This document shows, one piece after another, positions 9,940 to 23,743 of a stretch of 64,000 nucleotides of DNA. The notes below the pieces were generated by a model, which was given only the letters and a program-made list of their open reading frames with translations, did no database searches and was not told the origin of the DNA. This stretch comes from Capniomyces stellatus. Taxonomy: Eukaryota; Kickxellomycota; Harpellomycetes; Harpellales; Legeriomycetaceae. Position 1 is the first letter of the stretch. The number at the start of each line of letters is the position of its first letter. The translations under genes and the position numbers were made by a program. The stretch spans positions 124,001-188,000 of the forward strand of contig LUVW01000033.1 of assembly GCA_001661515.1 (NCBI GenBank). Direction: 5' to 3'.

Positions 9940-12900
9940 ATGTACAGATTTAGAGGCAGAAGCTTTTTGAAGCAAGGGGCAGCCAGCACAGGAATTAAAA
10001 AGCTAAATGGGCAAAGTGCAATTTTCTCAAGGTTAGCCAAAAGAAGCCGACTTTATAGCACAGAGAATGGGAATGAAGGTCAGGAGGTAGTTGAAAACAT
10101 TGAAGCAACCTCAGTGGTAAGAACCTCAATTAAATAAAGGAATAGAACTAGTATGCTTGCTTCTATTGAGAATACCGAAATGAATTAAAGCCAAAATATA
10201 CGAGTTGTAAGATAACCAAGGTTTAAATTGGTGCTGTTTAGCAGAAAAAAACCGGGTCAATGTTTCTGGGAAATCTGTTTCCGGTACAACACTACAAATA
10301 TGACTTGATAACGCCATTCTATGCATTGCACAAGAAAAGCAAGATAAAATCGACGATTGAGCATATTTTCAGCAATGAAATTCCACACGATTTTAAGCTA
10401 ATTAGAGTTGAGGACCGGTAAGTACTTTGTATTACCAATTGGTAAAGTCGGTGATACTGAAATCGGTTTTGTACAGGTATGTACAAGCATTTTTAAACAT
10501 ATATATATTAACTGGATAAAAAAAATGATAGATTCAGGGACGGTGGGATTAGAGTGCATTTCAGCTATACAGCAGGGAATAGCGAGGAAGGGAATATCAG
10601 CGAAGGGAATAGCAAAATGGATAGCTCAAGCGTTGCGATAGTAAAGAAGATTGAGGACAATATTTCGAAAGAATGGGAACAAAAGTACAAGATAAATGTT
10701 CCGAAAGTGTTTCTTGTAAAGGCAAGTTGGGAACGGAGCTAATTATAACTGGGGTGTAGTAAAAACATTGCCACTGATTGTGGGGAAAGTTGGGGAGATA
10801 TGGTGTACTAAATGAGAGAGTTCTGTGAATAGGGAGAGCCGTTTTCGGAGGATTTGGTAGACTATATGCCATCAAGGTAAATAAGTTAGAGAATGTTGGT
10901 TTGAGGGTAGTTGGGGATGATGTGATAATTGGCGATAAACGTTGTTAATGGAAGAGTGGGCTGTTTAAAGCGTATGCGTTTGGTATCATTCTTTCTTATA
11001 TGGTGGGATGACAATTTGATAAATTGGTAAATGCTTGATAGACTAGTCAAAGTGACATTCAATGGGCCAGAGTTGGAAGTAGTAAGTAAATGGGTGTTTG
11101 GTGTTGAGTGGGGATGAACTTTGGGGGGTTTAAAGAATGTAAAGCAGGAGAGGGGAAAAAGAGTGGATAATAAAAGCGCTTGTAAACCCGGGTATAATAG
11201 GAACAAGTTTATAGGGAGTTTCGGCCATACGGGAGAATATACAAGATCACAAAGTATCCGGAAAGCTTTAAGGGAGAAAAAAAGTATGCATTGGTGCAGT
11301 TTATGGATATAAGATCAGCAGCGCTGGCAATAAACTGTCTGTGTGGGGACGTGGTTGATGGCACAAAAATATCGGTGAGTTACGAGAGTTTAGAGAAGAA
11401 ACACGTGATATTGAACTTTTACAACACGCATTCAAAGATACTGGCGCCGCTGATATTGGCCGCAGTGCTGGCAGCAATTGTGGCGATGTTTGAGCCAGTG
11501 CGAATATGGTTTATAACAAACAAAATTACGGGCAGGTTCAAGGAGGTGTGGGTGAAGGTTACGGGGTACTTTATAAGGATTTTGCCGAGCCAGCGGCTGA
11601 TTGAAGAGCACAAAATCCTGGCAAGCAAGACCAGAGCTCTGCAAAGCAAGGCAGTGATGCGGGTGGTAGACAACCCACACGAGGAGAAGCTGAAGCAGCT
11701 GCTGAACGAAGACCCAGAGTCTGTGATTATAGTCAGTGGGCCTGAGGGGCTGGGCAAGATGGAGCTGGTGCTGGAGGCGCTGGAGGACAAGCTGTATGCA
11801 GTGGAGATCAACGCGGACAAGCTGGGGTCTGCGGCAGGGCTTGGGGAACAGCTGGGGACGCTGGCCAAGCAGGTGGGGTACAAGCCGTACTTTGGGTTTT
11901 CTTCCCAGCTAGTGTACCTGCTCGACAGGATGCTGTCGTCAACAACCGGACAGAAGAGCGGACTGGCAAGCTCACCATCAGCCCAGTTCAACGAGATCCT
12001 TGACGCAACCACCCTTGCTCTTGACCTGTTCAAGTCCAACCAGCTGAAAAAGGCCCGCCAACTCGCCAAAACCCAGAAGGCTGAACTGCTCAAGAAAATC
12101 AAAAAAGAAACCGACGCTGCTGAGCTCAGTCAGCTGAACCCGTCAAACACACCCAACGGCACTGGACTGGCTGTGGTTGCGCCCAAGCTGGGGCTGTACC
12201 CTGAGCCCAGTCCTCTCCCTCTTGAAAACAAGACCGGCGGTCCGATCGGCGGTGGTACGGACGGTGCGAAAAAGACCGGCGCAAACACTTCAAATCCGAC
12301 CCAAGCATCCACTCCCAAAAAGCAGAGTGGTGAGAATAGTGAAGAAATCGACACCGATGAGGACGTGTACCAGGATAAAGACGACGTGCCAGTGGTTGCT
12401 GAAAGCTACAATGCTGAAATCGCTCTGGATGGACCGGTTGTTATTCCGCCAAACGAGATTCCAGTGATTGTGATTTCGCATTTCATGAACAAAAAAATGG
12501 AGTTCAGCATGGAGTTGGCAAAATGGGCCTGTAAAATTGCTGAAAGTGGGCTGGCTCATGTGGTGCTTACAAGCAGCAACAAGTCTGTGTTTCGAGAACT
12601 TCAACATGGTAAATACCCACACTAATATACCGTCAAGTAAAGCTGACAATCTAAATAATGTTGAATAAACCTGCTAATTCATATACTTTTATATAGTGTT
12701 GCCGGATAAACAGCTTTCGATTCTGACATTGGGCGATGCTACTTTTGAAAATGCTGTTTCGTATGTAAACTCCAAAATCGTTTCTGTGAATCCATCTCTG
12801 ATCCACTCTGACAACGACAACGAAGAGCTGTTCAAAACCCATTTAGAGAGCGTAAAGGTTATTGGTGGTCGTCAGGAGGACTTGGACTCGTATATCCACC

Positions 12901-13757
12901 AGATTCTTATTGGCAAAAACCCCAAAGGTAAGAACCAATCAAAATTGCACAAACAAAGAAAAAGTGCATCAACAATTTAATAGTGAAATTATTAACTGGT
13001 GAAACTGATTTTGACCACTGAAACGTATCTGTGAATAGAGTCTTTGAAGTATGTCGTTTCAAGAGCAATTGTAGACGCCAAGCGCGTTGTTTCAACACCA
13101 GAAAACGAAGCCAAGTCTACAAACGCGAACTGGTCGGTGGCCCAGTACTGGTACCTGGTCTCCAATCTCGCTAAATCAGCGCAAATCAGCTACAACAAGG
13201 TCAAGATGTCGACTTTGTTCGCTGGAAACGACAATCCGATCCTTGATCTCCAAACCGCCGGGCTCATATCCATCCAGTACCAAGATGGAATCCCAACTGC
13301 CATAGTCCCAAGCAGGCCAGTCAACCTGCTCGCCTTTAAAACTCTAGTCAGCGAACGCCAGTTTGCATCAGCCATGAAGTACAGCTACTACAAACGACTA
13401 ATTGAAATCGAAACTAGCTCCTTGAACTCCATAACTACTGAGCTCGGAAATCTCGGCGTTTTTGACCTGCAAAAATCTTACTACTCCAATACTGCCAACC
13501 CCGACTCTACTGACTCTTGGAGCCAATACATTGCGCTGCCTTTTGTCTACCTATACAACTGTCTGCCCGCACTCTCCTCCTCTTCAAATAACACTGTCTA
13601 CAGCTACTTTAACGATCCTCCATTCATCAATGCTGTTGCCCCTGACCTTAGAAACAGAGTCCGCTTTCTTCTTGCCAAAGCCAACTCTACCCACAACAGA
13701 ATTCAAGACCACCAATCCCACCTCAACGACACTGTCAAAACCCTTGAATCTCTCTAA
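9940..13757 (+). CDS. YME2: Mitochondrial escape protein 2 (YME2/RNA12 family)
   Basis: Eight exons: 9940-10116, 10242-10417, 10538-10721, 10833-10876, 11042-11081, 11201-12608, 12697-12927 and 13039-13757, giving 992 residues. YME2 is an inner-membrane protein linked to mitochondrial DNA maintenance and nucleoid organisation. The start has an Arg-rich amphipathic presequence (MYRFRGRSF). An RRM-like region follows at about 185-270 (YGRIYKITKYPES, KYALVQF), then a transmembrane helix at about 287-305 and a P-loop GPEGLGK at about 386-392 opening the RNA12 NTPase-like domain. A Ser/Gly/Asp-rich low-complexity insert lies between the P-loop region and the VIVISHFMN strand. Intron 3 (10722-10832) begins with GCAAGT, a GC-AG intron. 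Exons 4 and 5 are only 44 and 40 nt. Family call is strong; the small-exon joins are inferred from phase and family fit. Confidence 0.88.
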
Positions 13758-15624
13758 TTCACTTCTTTACTTTTTTTTCTTCCTCTTCTTTTTACTTTAT
13801 TACTCTACTACTTTGCCGCTTTTTTTTTACATTGATTAACTAGTTAAATAACCCTATAAGAGTAAAATATGTGTTATTTTTACAATCAATATATAAATGT
13901 TTAATTGTTTGTTTATATAAACGATTTGATCAACCGAAAACTCAACCAAGTTGGGGTTAAATATATTCTCATTTCATTTATTTTTTTTGTTTTAGTTGCT
14001 TTATACACACTTTGACAAAACTGTCGCGCTTATTCATCTCATTTGATTATCCACTCTCTTGTTCCATTTCTTGCCAATTTGTCATTATACCTTACCAAAC
14101 TTCTGCTATGAGTGGGTTGGCTTGGTCATCAAGTTTATCTATTTGGAAATATGAATCAAAAAAAAACAAAGTAGAGTTGGTAACTGATGCAATTACTAAC
14201 TTGATCGATTTAAAACTTTAATGGAAACCTTCTCGAGAGTCAGCACCTTATTATTATTGTTATTAATTAGCACACCTTTGCTTTTGTGGTTAGTAAACTT
14301 GGCTTTGCTATTTAATTGATAGGTAATCCTCCTATATGCATGTACCAACACTTCCTTCTGCTTTATTTTATTCTCGATGACTTTAAGACACCAACCAGTA
14401 CAAAGCAAAACAATGCGCTCTCTTTTTTTTTAGTTCAAATAAAATGGCAAGTCTTCAATAACCAGTCAATTGGAAAAGCCTGCTTGGCTCAAAAGATCTA
14501 TACCACATCTATACATACGTGTCAACAACATTACAGGGATGCAAAAGGAAGAATCAGGTTTTTGGTCACCCAATGCACAATATTTATTGAAAGTTTGTAC
14601 ATATAGCACGCAATGACTCTTTTTAACACTAAACCTACTCTTACTCGGAGACTTCACACCCTCAAAAGAGCATATCAACGCACGATAAAAATGATATTAG
14701 AAAAAAAACAAAGGTGTCAATTTGATTAATACAATTCGTTTGTATTAACTTTAGATTTTGTAAGCAATCTGGTTGATTGGCTTTCCTACTATTCTGCTTT
14801 TCTACTATTATGTTTCTCTACTTTTATGTTTTTCTACTTATATGTTTTTCTACTATTATGTTTTTCTGGAGAATAGATGAATGTAATGGAAATACACCAA
14901 TTAACACCAAGCAGCTGTTAGCCAAGTTGATGAAAAGACTTTGACGGGTATACACGTGAATGTGAGCACCCCCAACTATCCTCGTCAAAAAAAAAAAAAA
15001 ACAAACACACACACACAAACACACGCCATATAGCCATTTTAGCGGCCCAAACTACACAATTATCACCACCACACATACCCCTTCCTCTCAGTTTAGAAAC
15101 GGTGCTGATCTTATTCTCACCTTATTCGCATTTTGATCATGCTTAGTAGCTTCTTGAGTGCTGGTTTACTTGGTGATGCAATTATCAGTTTAAATCAGCA
15201 ACACTGATCCACACTAGTACAACTACTGTTGCTCTGCCGATATGCTTGGTCCTCACAACAGAGCCGAGCACCTGTGTGATTGCGCACTGGTCGTTACTGA
15301 GCAGTACTGTCAAATATATCAGGTAAAAGATATGCATTCGCATACTGGTATATGTACATATAACAATGTCTGACAACATTGTGACTTTTAGAAAATTCAA
15401 AGCCAAACAAGTACACCAGGATATTGACATACCCGTTGACATGATTTGAAAAATCTTCGATATGGTATTGGCAATTTAAAAAAGTAACTGTATATAATTG
15501 CAAAAAGAAGTTAACCAAACGTCAGGGGTGTTGTGATGTTTTAATAAAGTAACAATTTTATTTCGTTTACAAAAACTAAAGTTTGAAAAAACAAAAATGT
15601 GAAATATAAGTATTATTCCGTTGT
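13758..15624. other. Intergenic DNA between convergent YME2 and RPL12
   Basis: AT-rich spacer. It contains an imperfect tandem of ttttctactattatgt at about 14795-14868 and a poly-A/CA-rich run at about 14987-15025. Short open frames show no family features. No gene is supported. Confidence 0.5.
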
Positions 15625-16985
15625 TTATTTTTCCTATAAGCGTAATTAGATAAACAGAAATTAGTAAAAATACACAGAATACAAGCAAAACGAGGGTACA
15701 ATGAGTGCGCATCAAATAAATGTTTAGATATACTTACTGGGACTTCAACTTCTCCGGAGTCAATTTGTTGTTGGATATCGTGTGGGCTTTCTCCATCAAC
15801 GGTGCAACCTACTGAAAATGCGGTTCCGAGAATCTCCTTAACTGTTCCTCTCAATTCACGAGCAAATGACTTGTCTGCTTCACGCATGGTACGTGCTACA
15901 TTGATGATATCCTCCATTGAAAGATTTCCAGAGTGCTTGATGTTCTTCTCCTTCTTGCGGTCACGGAGTGGCTCCTTCAATGCTCTGATAACCAAAGCAG
16001 ATGCTGATGGGACAATATCGACAGTAGCTTGACGGTTTTGTACTGTAAGCTTAACTGTCATACGGAGACCTTTCCAGTCTTTGGTGGCTTTGGCAATATC
16101 TTCTCCAACTTTTTTTGGTGACTATTTTTATAAACCAAACTCAAATAAGTACATTTACAAGAATTCTAAGCAGGAAACCCGCTACTTGAAACTAAAGCCT
16201 TATAAACATCTACAAAATTGTGCAGAGTTGCATAAATACTTACCAAACCAAGTGGACCAAGCTTTGGTGCCAATGCTGATGATGCACCGACTTCACCACC
16301 GGTAACTCTGAGAGTTACTGTTATCAGACAAAAAAAAATACAAAATATAGAAATCACATATTAGTATAAAACGTAGAATTACTGAATCTAAGCCTCAGTC
16401 TTTTGGTGTCTTTTGAAATATATAATAGCTAAGGGCTTAAAAATAAAGGCACGGTTGGGTATTGTAGTTTGGGTGTGGTTGGATGTGATTGATTTTTGGT
16501 ACTGATTTGAGTAGTTAGAGCATTTAAAATGTTCGGATTCAAAACAAATGCCATTATCGATATGCTGCAACTCTCAGAAATCAAACAAGCGCGACACACT
16601 TGCATGAATAAGAGAGAATGTTAGAGTATTTTACACCCTCAAACCCGAATCCGTTTTAAACTGCAGAAACCAAACCAGGGTCCTGATTTAAATTTCACAA
16701 AAAAACAATCGTTGACCTGCTCCCAAAGCTTGATTTAAAAGACACATATCTTTTACGTGACCATTGCAGCTGGTGTCCTTGAACAAAATGCTTAGTTAAA
16801 TCGAATCCATAAACATCTGCCCAATTCAAAAACACACCTTCAATCTATACCCAAACCAACCTTATCAAACACCCAACTAGCCAAATCGAATCCCCAGAGC
16901 ACATGCGTATCCACCGTTTCAGATTAAACTAAATATAGATATACTTACCGATTTTAATTTCAGTTGGATCTGGCTTTGGTGGCAT
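15625..16985 (-). CDS. RPL12: 60S ribosomal protein L12 (uL11)
   Basis: Four exons on the minus strand: 16985-16949, 16317-16244, 16121-15738 and 15633-15625, totalling 167 residues, close to the usual 165. uL11 forms the base of the ribosomal stalk together with the GTPase-associated rRNA. Visible hallmarks are the start [55 protein letters not shown] and [14 protein letters not shown]. The last exon is a 9-nt micro-exon encoding Glu-Lys-stop; reading past the donor instead gives an unrelated AT-driven tail. Intron 1 is 631 nt, much longer than the others here. The upstream side is strongly pyrimidine-rich. Confidence 0.93.
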
Positions 16986-18548
16986 TTTTTATATATCTAT
17001 ATTGACTTTTATATACGCCTAACTATATATAAAAAAATAAAGGAAAGATTCAATTCTTTTCGCCTAGTATTTTCCATGTTAATTAATTCGCACTTTTTTT
17101 TTTTTCCTTTTCCCAGTTTGTTTTTTTTCTCAATTTATTTTTTTATTTTTTTTCTTCTCTACAACTTTTAATTTGTACTTTGCTTGTTTTTTTTCATTGC
17201 ACATTCAAATTAAAGAAAGTCGATATCCAAAAAAAATGCAGTTAATCAGCTTTTTTTTTTTTACTTGAGTTGCCTTTGTAGTAAACTCGACTTTATTTCC
17301 AGTTAGTTTACATAATTGGAAGAATTAAAGTAATTTGATACGAGAAAGTAAACCAAAATCAAGCTTTTTTTTCCTTTTCTTTTCACCTCGTATTTTTCTT
17401 TGTTACTTTATTAGTTTATACTGAAATCAAGAACTAAAGAGCCATTAATTAAATCGAACTGTTTAATCTACCAATGGATTTAGTTTTGCATCTTGACATC
17501 ATTCGACAAAATTATTAAACCAAAATGGCTATTTGATTCGCCAATAACGCTGGTCCATACAACAAACTCGAATCAAACCCAATAATACAACATATATAGC
17601 TCAAGGAGTTATGGATCAACAAACCTTGCGATATATCGTATTACGCTTTGTTCAGTCTACTTATTCCTTGCTAGATAACCAAAGCATCAACAACAAGGTG
17701 CCTTTTTGAGCCTCGATATTGTTTTGGCACTGATTAGACGGTATGTGAAAGATCTTTAAACCAGTACATACTCACTTTTGCCCTCAAGGAGCATTGTAAA
17801 TTTATCTAGCCTGTGGTAATGGAGGCTACACGCATAAAGCAAGGTTTTGGATGTTGGAATGTAACCTATTCATTGGTAAACTTTGATGGTTAAAGTTATT
17901 GCCTCCAATTTGATAGTAAAAAGATACCATTGCTACCAAATATACTCGATAGAGTCCTCAGAACCTGGTCGTTGAGAGCCGGAGCTTGGTTTTATTCTCT
18001 AGCTAGACGTTTTGTAATTTTGGACATTACTCATTTACCTTTCCTCATTGTCAACCTTACAAAAAAAAAGTAAAAATATCTTGCTCTTTTTTTTAATATT
18101 CAGAGTCTAGTTATAACTCCACTAGTTGAGCCAACCCAAACACAATCTATTAATAGAATAATCGGTCGAGTATCCTATTTCTCAATTTTTTATTGGCTAT
18201 CACGGTATTCACAAGTTTTTATGGCATGCTTGAAAACCTGCAAGCTTGTGGATATCAGCAAAATAGCACACTTTATAGTATCAAGGATTGGTAAAAGTAC
18301 CCGTAGACCAATTTACCCAGTAATGTTGAAACTGTGTTTAAAAACAGAACTAGGTAAATTAAACTATACTTTGGAATTTTATAAACTAAATATCATAAAT
18401 ACTCCAACAATTAGCTAGAACGAGCTCTCGACCAGTTTATTTTTTGTTCAAAAAAACATATCAACGCAACAAAACATCTATTTCAAAGCTAAAATATTCC
18501 CGGTACAGCACACTGAAACGCTAAAGCAAAGTGAAAAATACTAGTAAA
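16986..18548. other. Divergent intergenic region (RPL12 / hydrolase)
   Basis: About 1.5 kb between divergently transcribed genes, so it should hold both promoters. Next to RPL12 there are TATA-like tatata runs (about 16988-17035) and long T/C tracts (about 17090-17210 and 17365-17400). A 65-codon frame at 18221-18418 has no recognisable feature. Confidence 0.5.
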
Positions 18549-20330
18549 ATGGAATCTTTAAGCGAGTATAATATCAATCACAAAGCCCTTGAGAAAAAAG
18601 GCAGAATTGCAGTGGGGAAAACTAGAAACAATGAATGTGAATTGTATTATGAAATTTATGGGAAGGGAGACACAAAGCTAGTGTTTTTAAACGGAATGGG
18701 AACCGATCGCCAAATGTGGGAAAATTTAGTAAGGAGGAGGATAAAATGCATACTTGCAACAAAGCTGAAATGTAGTTGTTATATTTTTTAGATAAGAGTC
18801 AGCCGGCCTATTTGAAAAATGATGGTAAAAGGGACTAATCATTCTAACATGATATTTAAATACAATAGGTTGGATACTTTACCAAACATGACCAATTCCA
18901 GATTTTACTGTTCGACCATCGCTGCACAGGATTTTCAGAAGACTCTTCGATTTTAGGAGTGTAAGACTATCGCTTTTGTCCAAGATGTGCCCTTTTCAAA
19001 ATCCAACTAGTATATCATAGACAAGAAGTTTTGAGATGGAAATAAAAGAAAAGGGAATCAAGTAATCATGATACCAAGTCCATTAATCCTAATCCTGACT
19101 AAACATGTTTATAGGACTACTAGAGAAATGGCTAGAGATGCGATTGAATTGGTGGAGATACTTGAGTGGACCGGGCCAATTAACATAATTGGGACCAGCA
19201 TGGGAGGGATGGTAGCCACGGAAATGGGGTTGTTATCGCCAGAAAAGATCAGAACGATAACTCTGTGTAGCACAACATCAGGCAGAACAATGTTTAGGGT
19301 AAGTGTTTGTACTTGCTGGACAAATAAAAAAAGTCAATTAATATATGCCGGTGTTGGGTTAGCGTTTTGACTGATGCAATGTTTGTGGTTGTAAGTAGTT
19401 GCCAGCGATTACGTCAAACGTCAAATGTCTGTTTGCCAAAGACCAAATGGAGAGAGTCAAGATTATCACCGATGTATTATACCCACAGGTAAGAACAAAC
19501 ATACTCACACGATCTCGCCAATACGGGATTTAACCAAAATTCAAAGTTCCCATTTTGCTATATATGTGATTTGTCTATGCGCATTTGATGGCTACAACTG
19601 TTTACTGTTAAATTGTAATAACGCCAACAACAACACCAAATATGCAACAACGCAATAGGAATGGCTGGAGGAAAAGCCATATTTATCAGACAGACACAGC
19701 AACAACAGAGAGTACATTTATGAAGTAGGTGTATTTACTTTATTTATTTTATTGACGAAATTGACCTGCCTTTTTTTTGACGGTATTGGTAATAACTGTG
19801 GGTTGGCATAAGTATATTCTGGCGTATTGTCTTTGTTTAATTGTTTGTTGTCAATGCTTTATTGATAAAAATAAAGGAAAAAAAGAATTTGGAATTAGAA
19901 CCAACAACACGGAGAATATGGAACTAAAACAACGTGTTTTCTCTTTTTTTTTAAAACTTTTTTTTTCTGGCTTCTTTTTTTTTATCTTTGGCAAATATAG
20001 AATGCCGAGCGCCGTATGCACAACACCAAATTGCATGGGTTGTCGTCTGTTATATCGCAGACACTTGCTGTCTATCGCCACAACGTACCTTTGGACTCGC
20101 TTAAAAAGCTTGGTGAGCTTTATTCAGGTCGTAGAATTTGGATTGTAACAGGAAATGACGACAACTTTATTTCACACACAGACTCAGACTACCTTGCCAA
20201 GCATATTGGACCTGATGCTTCGATTTTGAAGGTGTTTGGTGGGTGTGGACACAGCGTTGCGTCACAATGCCTCCCTGTGTTTTCAAAGAAACTGCACGAA
20301 TTCATCGAGTTAGGTCGTGTTCCCGAATAG
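18549..20330 (+). CDS. Alpha/beta-hydrolase fold protein
   Basis: Six exons: 18549-18728, 18869-18960, 19115-19298, 19399-19488, 19659-19724 and 20001-20330, giving 313 residues. An oxyanion-side strand LVFLNGMGTDRQMWENL is followed by ILLFDHRCTGFSED, then the nucleophile elbow GTSMGG with Ser119, an acid in GNDDNF (Asp257 or 258) and GGCGHSV with His288. This is a complete Ser-Asp-His triad in the right order. The order matches the general hydrolase/enol-lactonase group of proteins, but the substrate cannot be read from sequence. Introns have standard GT-AG ends, and the phases agree at every join. The ATG at 18549 was preferred because upstream in-frame sequence has only a GTG. Confidence 0.85.
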
Positions 20331-20638
20331 CTTGTTTTTATTTTTTATTTATGTGGTTTATTGGAAACAGAATCAACACTATAGCCTGTTTGGTTTTTTT
20401 TTAAACGTATTTTGTACTTTTTTTTTAACTGGCTTTAGTGATGTTTTCATTCGCTAGTTGTCGTTCATTGCGATTATTTTATTTCTCATGTTTATTTGAA
20501 CAAAATTTACCAAAAATAAAAGTGTCAACTATGTCTGATAGCAAGTTCTATTTAGAAAAACAAGTGACATCAAAGCGCAAAGTACGAATACGTTATTATT
20601 AAAACAGACACAAGGTACCACAACCCGCAATGGGGAAA
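20331..20638. other. Convergent 3' spacer (hydrolase / GTR1)
   Basis: About 300 bp of AT-rich DNA between convergent stop codons. No gene was seen; it should contain both 3' untranslated regions. Confidence 0.5.
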
Positions 20639-22671
20639 TTAGGAGTTCAGGTGTGTGTCGGCAAGATCAACAAAGTGAATCCTGGCAAAGTCTATGTTGA
20701 GCTTCACCACCGCAGGCTCTATATTTTTTTTATTTTTGTAAATCAAATTGTTGAGTTCAAATATACCAACCATTAGTCAACGAGTAGCAAGGTCAAACAA
20801 ACGCCTTTAAACAAGAAAGATGAGCAGGTGTAAAATTGGATAAATATTGACCAAGTCTAAATAACAAAAGTGTGTATCTACCTATTTCGGAATCCTTCAT
20901 GACAACCAAAATATACGTTGTTTTTGTAAATGGTTCTATAAATATCGAAAACGATCCATTCCGTATCTGAATGCTGTCAAATGGTGCTCGTACAATGCTA
21001 TCGAATAAAAATTAAATGTTGAACTCGGATGTTGGGTTTATGTGGTTAATTCGAATGGCCGCAAATTAAATATGCCAAAATAAGTATATGAAAACATCCA
21101 AACTTCATTTCAATAAAAAAAAAAGAAAACATCCAAACTACAGAAAATAAAATCACAACTAACAGTATTGGTGTTGTCATGAAGTACACAGACAATCATT
21201 AAATAGATATTATTCCATGTATACTCTACCTGCATGCTTGGCGATAGGTCTTTATAGTTTCGCTGATCTGAACAAACTTCTCGTGGTTTGATTCCGAGTC
21301 TTCTTGGTCCTGAGCATGAGAAACGACTAGAAAGGTTGCTCTTTCAAACATCACCACTTCTTTAGCCCCGCACGAGTTGCAAAACTTCTTCAAGTGGCTT
21401 TCAATAACCTCGATGTTGGGCACCAGTTTGTAAGCAATACTTGACCAAGCCTAATTGTCATCATTCATTTTTACTTTTACTCGTGTAACAAAACAGCTCA
21501 TAAAGTCAGGCTACAAAGGCTTGTTTGGTATACACAAGTCGAAGCTGCATTCTGTAAAATAAAAAGAAATTTTTCGAAAAGACAAAAGTATACACAAGTA
21601 AAGGCGGAAGCACGTACCCTGTATAGTGTATAATTCCATATAGTTGTCGCATAGTACTCTGCCTTAAACGGATGTGTTAAGGGCTCCAGCTCGGCCTTGA
21701 AGCTCTCTAGCGTCTAGCAAGTATTTTAAATAAGGAAACTCTTCTCTTTAAACAGATCCGTTATAAAATACAGCGTTGTAACAGAATGCGTGGTTAATAG
21801 ACTTACGCTACTCTGCAGCTCTGGGTTGATTAAATCGATTTTATGAATCAAACAAAACACCTTTGCGTTAGGCGAACATTGAATCAACGACTTTATACAC
21901 TCGTGGTAATACGCAAACTCGCTTTCTCTATCTCGACTTTCTATATCAAACACATATATCAGCACCTCTGCATCCCTAAACACGTGGTCCTTCTGGTCGT
22001 TTATATAGTTATTCATGAAACGCGTCTGCCTACAATCGCCCAGCAGTAAAAGTTAAAAATTAAAAAAAAAGTAAAACTTTGGTAATCCCGTCTCAAACAA
22101 TGCTATTATTGCTACATCCTAGTTTCCTAAACCTTAATTACCCCCCGCAGTCCCATATATTAAGATGGAGGTCTCCGATAAACGGGACTGTTGAATGCTC
22201 AATTTCCACTATTGTACATTTACATTAAACAAACGCGCTTTGTCAGTGCTGCTAGCTTGGAGTTTTTGTGTTTTTTAATTCAAATCAAATTAGCCCAGAA
22301 TTGTGCATTATTCTTGCAAAAGAAAAGGATCAAGAAAGCTATGTTTTAGATTGTATATTATTCGGATTCCGGACTTACTTGTCGCGCCCAATCGTCTTGT
22401 TTCGGCTGCTCCGTAATTCGAAAATATAATCGCCCTCATGGATGTCTTTCCAGCCCCACTCTTCCCCATCAAAAGCAACTATTACAATTTTACCCATTCG
22501 TAGCGTTTATTTTTTTTTTGTTACTACTTTTTGTTGTTGTTATTGTCATTGTCATTATTGTTGTTGTCATTATTGTTGTTGATTATTTCAGCCTTCGTTG
22601 CTAGCATTCAAGTTGGTAAATCATTTCTATGAAATGACATCTGCAGAATCTCTTCTTACCTTCTTTTTCAT
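20639..22671 (-). CDS. GTR1: Rag GTPase, RagA/Gtr1 subunit
   Basis: Eight exons on the minus strand: 22671-22660, 22478-22379, 22208-22142, 22029-21807, 21713-21618, 21450-21230, 20997-20882 and 20718-20639, giving 304 residues (yeast Gtr1 is about 310). Gtr1 pairs with Gtr2 on the vacuole to relay amino-acid status to TORC1. Evidence includes the P-loop GKSGAGKT (residues 9-16), [16 protein letters not shown] (G3), the HKID G4 motif of the RagA type, [16 protein letters not shown], and the C-terminal roadblock-like part with [13 protein letters not shown]. Exon 1 is a 12-nt micro-exon coding MKKK and is supported by phase and by the conserved N-terminus. RagA rather than RagC is favoured by the N-terminus and HKID. 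Confidence 0.9.
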
Positions 22672-23743
22672 TTTATTCGTTTATATATTCTTTTTTACTT
22701 TTTTGCCTCTTTAGCAACGATAAATTTCTAAAAACTTCAAGTCTGAGTTTACACTTTACAGTTACAAATATAGTTGGCAAAACAAAAAAGCAATTGTTTG
22801 CATTTTCCAAGTTGAATGTATGTATGTAATAGTTGGTGTGTCTATAATATCAATTGAGTTTAGGGGTTAAACAGTTAAACAGCCAAATGGTTAAGCTGTT
22901 AAATGGTAACTTTGATTAAACAAACTCTATAATGGCTCTTGGAAATTTACCAAAATTACTAAAAACCTAAATGTGTTTAAATAGCAATATGACTTGATAT
23001 AATGAAACCAAACATTTTATTGCTTTATTTTCAGGTACTACGAGTTTGAAGCTTTAATGTCCAATGATATTTAATGTATCATTAAGGCGCCTAATTTTAT
23101 AAAACAGCCAATAAAAGCAACCCTGTTTTCTGTACTTGGAGGTTGAAAGTATATATTTCTACGTTTTATATTTTGTTTGAGAGTCTGAAGCTTTTGGTGT
23201 CAGTAAACATGTAGTTTATAGCACCCTTTTTCATTGAAGGTCAACTGGTATGCTTTTTGTGATGCATATAAATATCAAAAACACATGTTAAAGGCTCATG
23301 TATTACAATTGAAGTATGGTTGAGCGAAGCGATGAATTGCAAGCCTTGAATGATAAATGCATTATGTCAAGTGCGGGTTTCTTTTGTAAATACTGAATAA
23401 AATAAAACATACGGGTATGGTGAGTTTGGTGAATTTTGTACAAGTGTTCAAGTTGGAACCATATCATTAGAGTTTGGCCAAGCTTTTATAAACAATTTAA
23501 TGTAAGGTATAGTACTGGTGGTCGGGTAGATGGTGTGGCTTAAAGATAATGATGCTAGTACTTGCTGGACATGGTGTGAAATTGATCAACTTTGGTCTTA
23601 TAATTCAACTAATAAACAGTTAGACAAGTTTCAATGTTTTGAGGAGACAACCATGGTTATAATGACACAATCAGGAGTTACCAAAGTTCTGGTGCATAAA
23701 AGAAAAAAAAAGTTCTGGTGGAATACAATTTGACGAAAGAGCA

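Noticed and set aside
11419..12102. 227-codon minus-strand frame opposite YME2
   Set aside because: Ser-rich shadow of the GC-richer YME2 exon 6.
14987..15025. Candidate telomere-like or CRISPR-like repeat
   Set aside because: Only a poly-A followed by a CA microsatellite; no regular spacer structure and no telomeric unit.
15576..16061. Unspliced C-terminal extension of RPL12
   Set aside because: The reading past the GTAAGT donor is unlike uL11; splicing to the 9-nt terminal exon gives the family's normal end and length.
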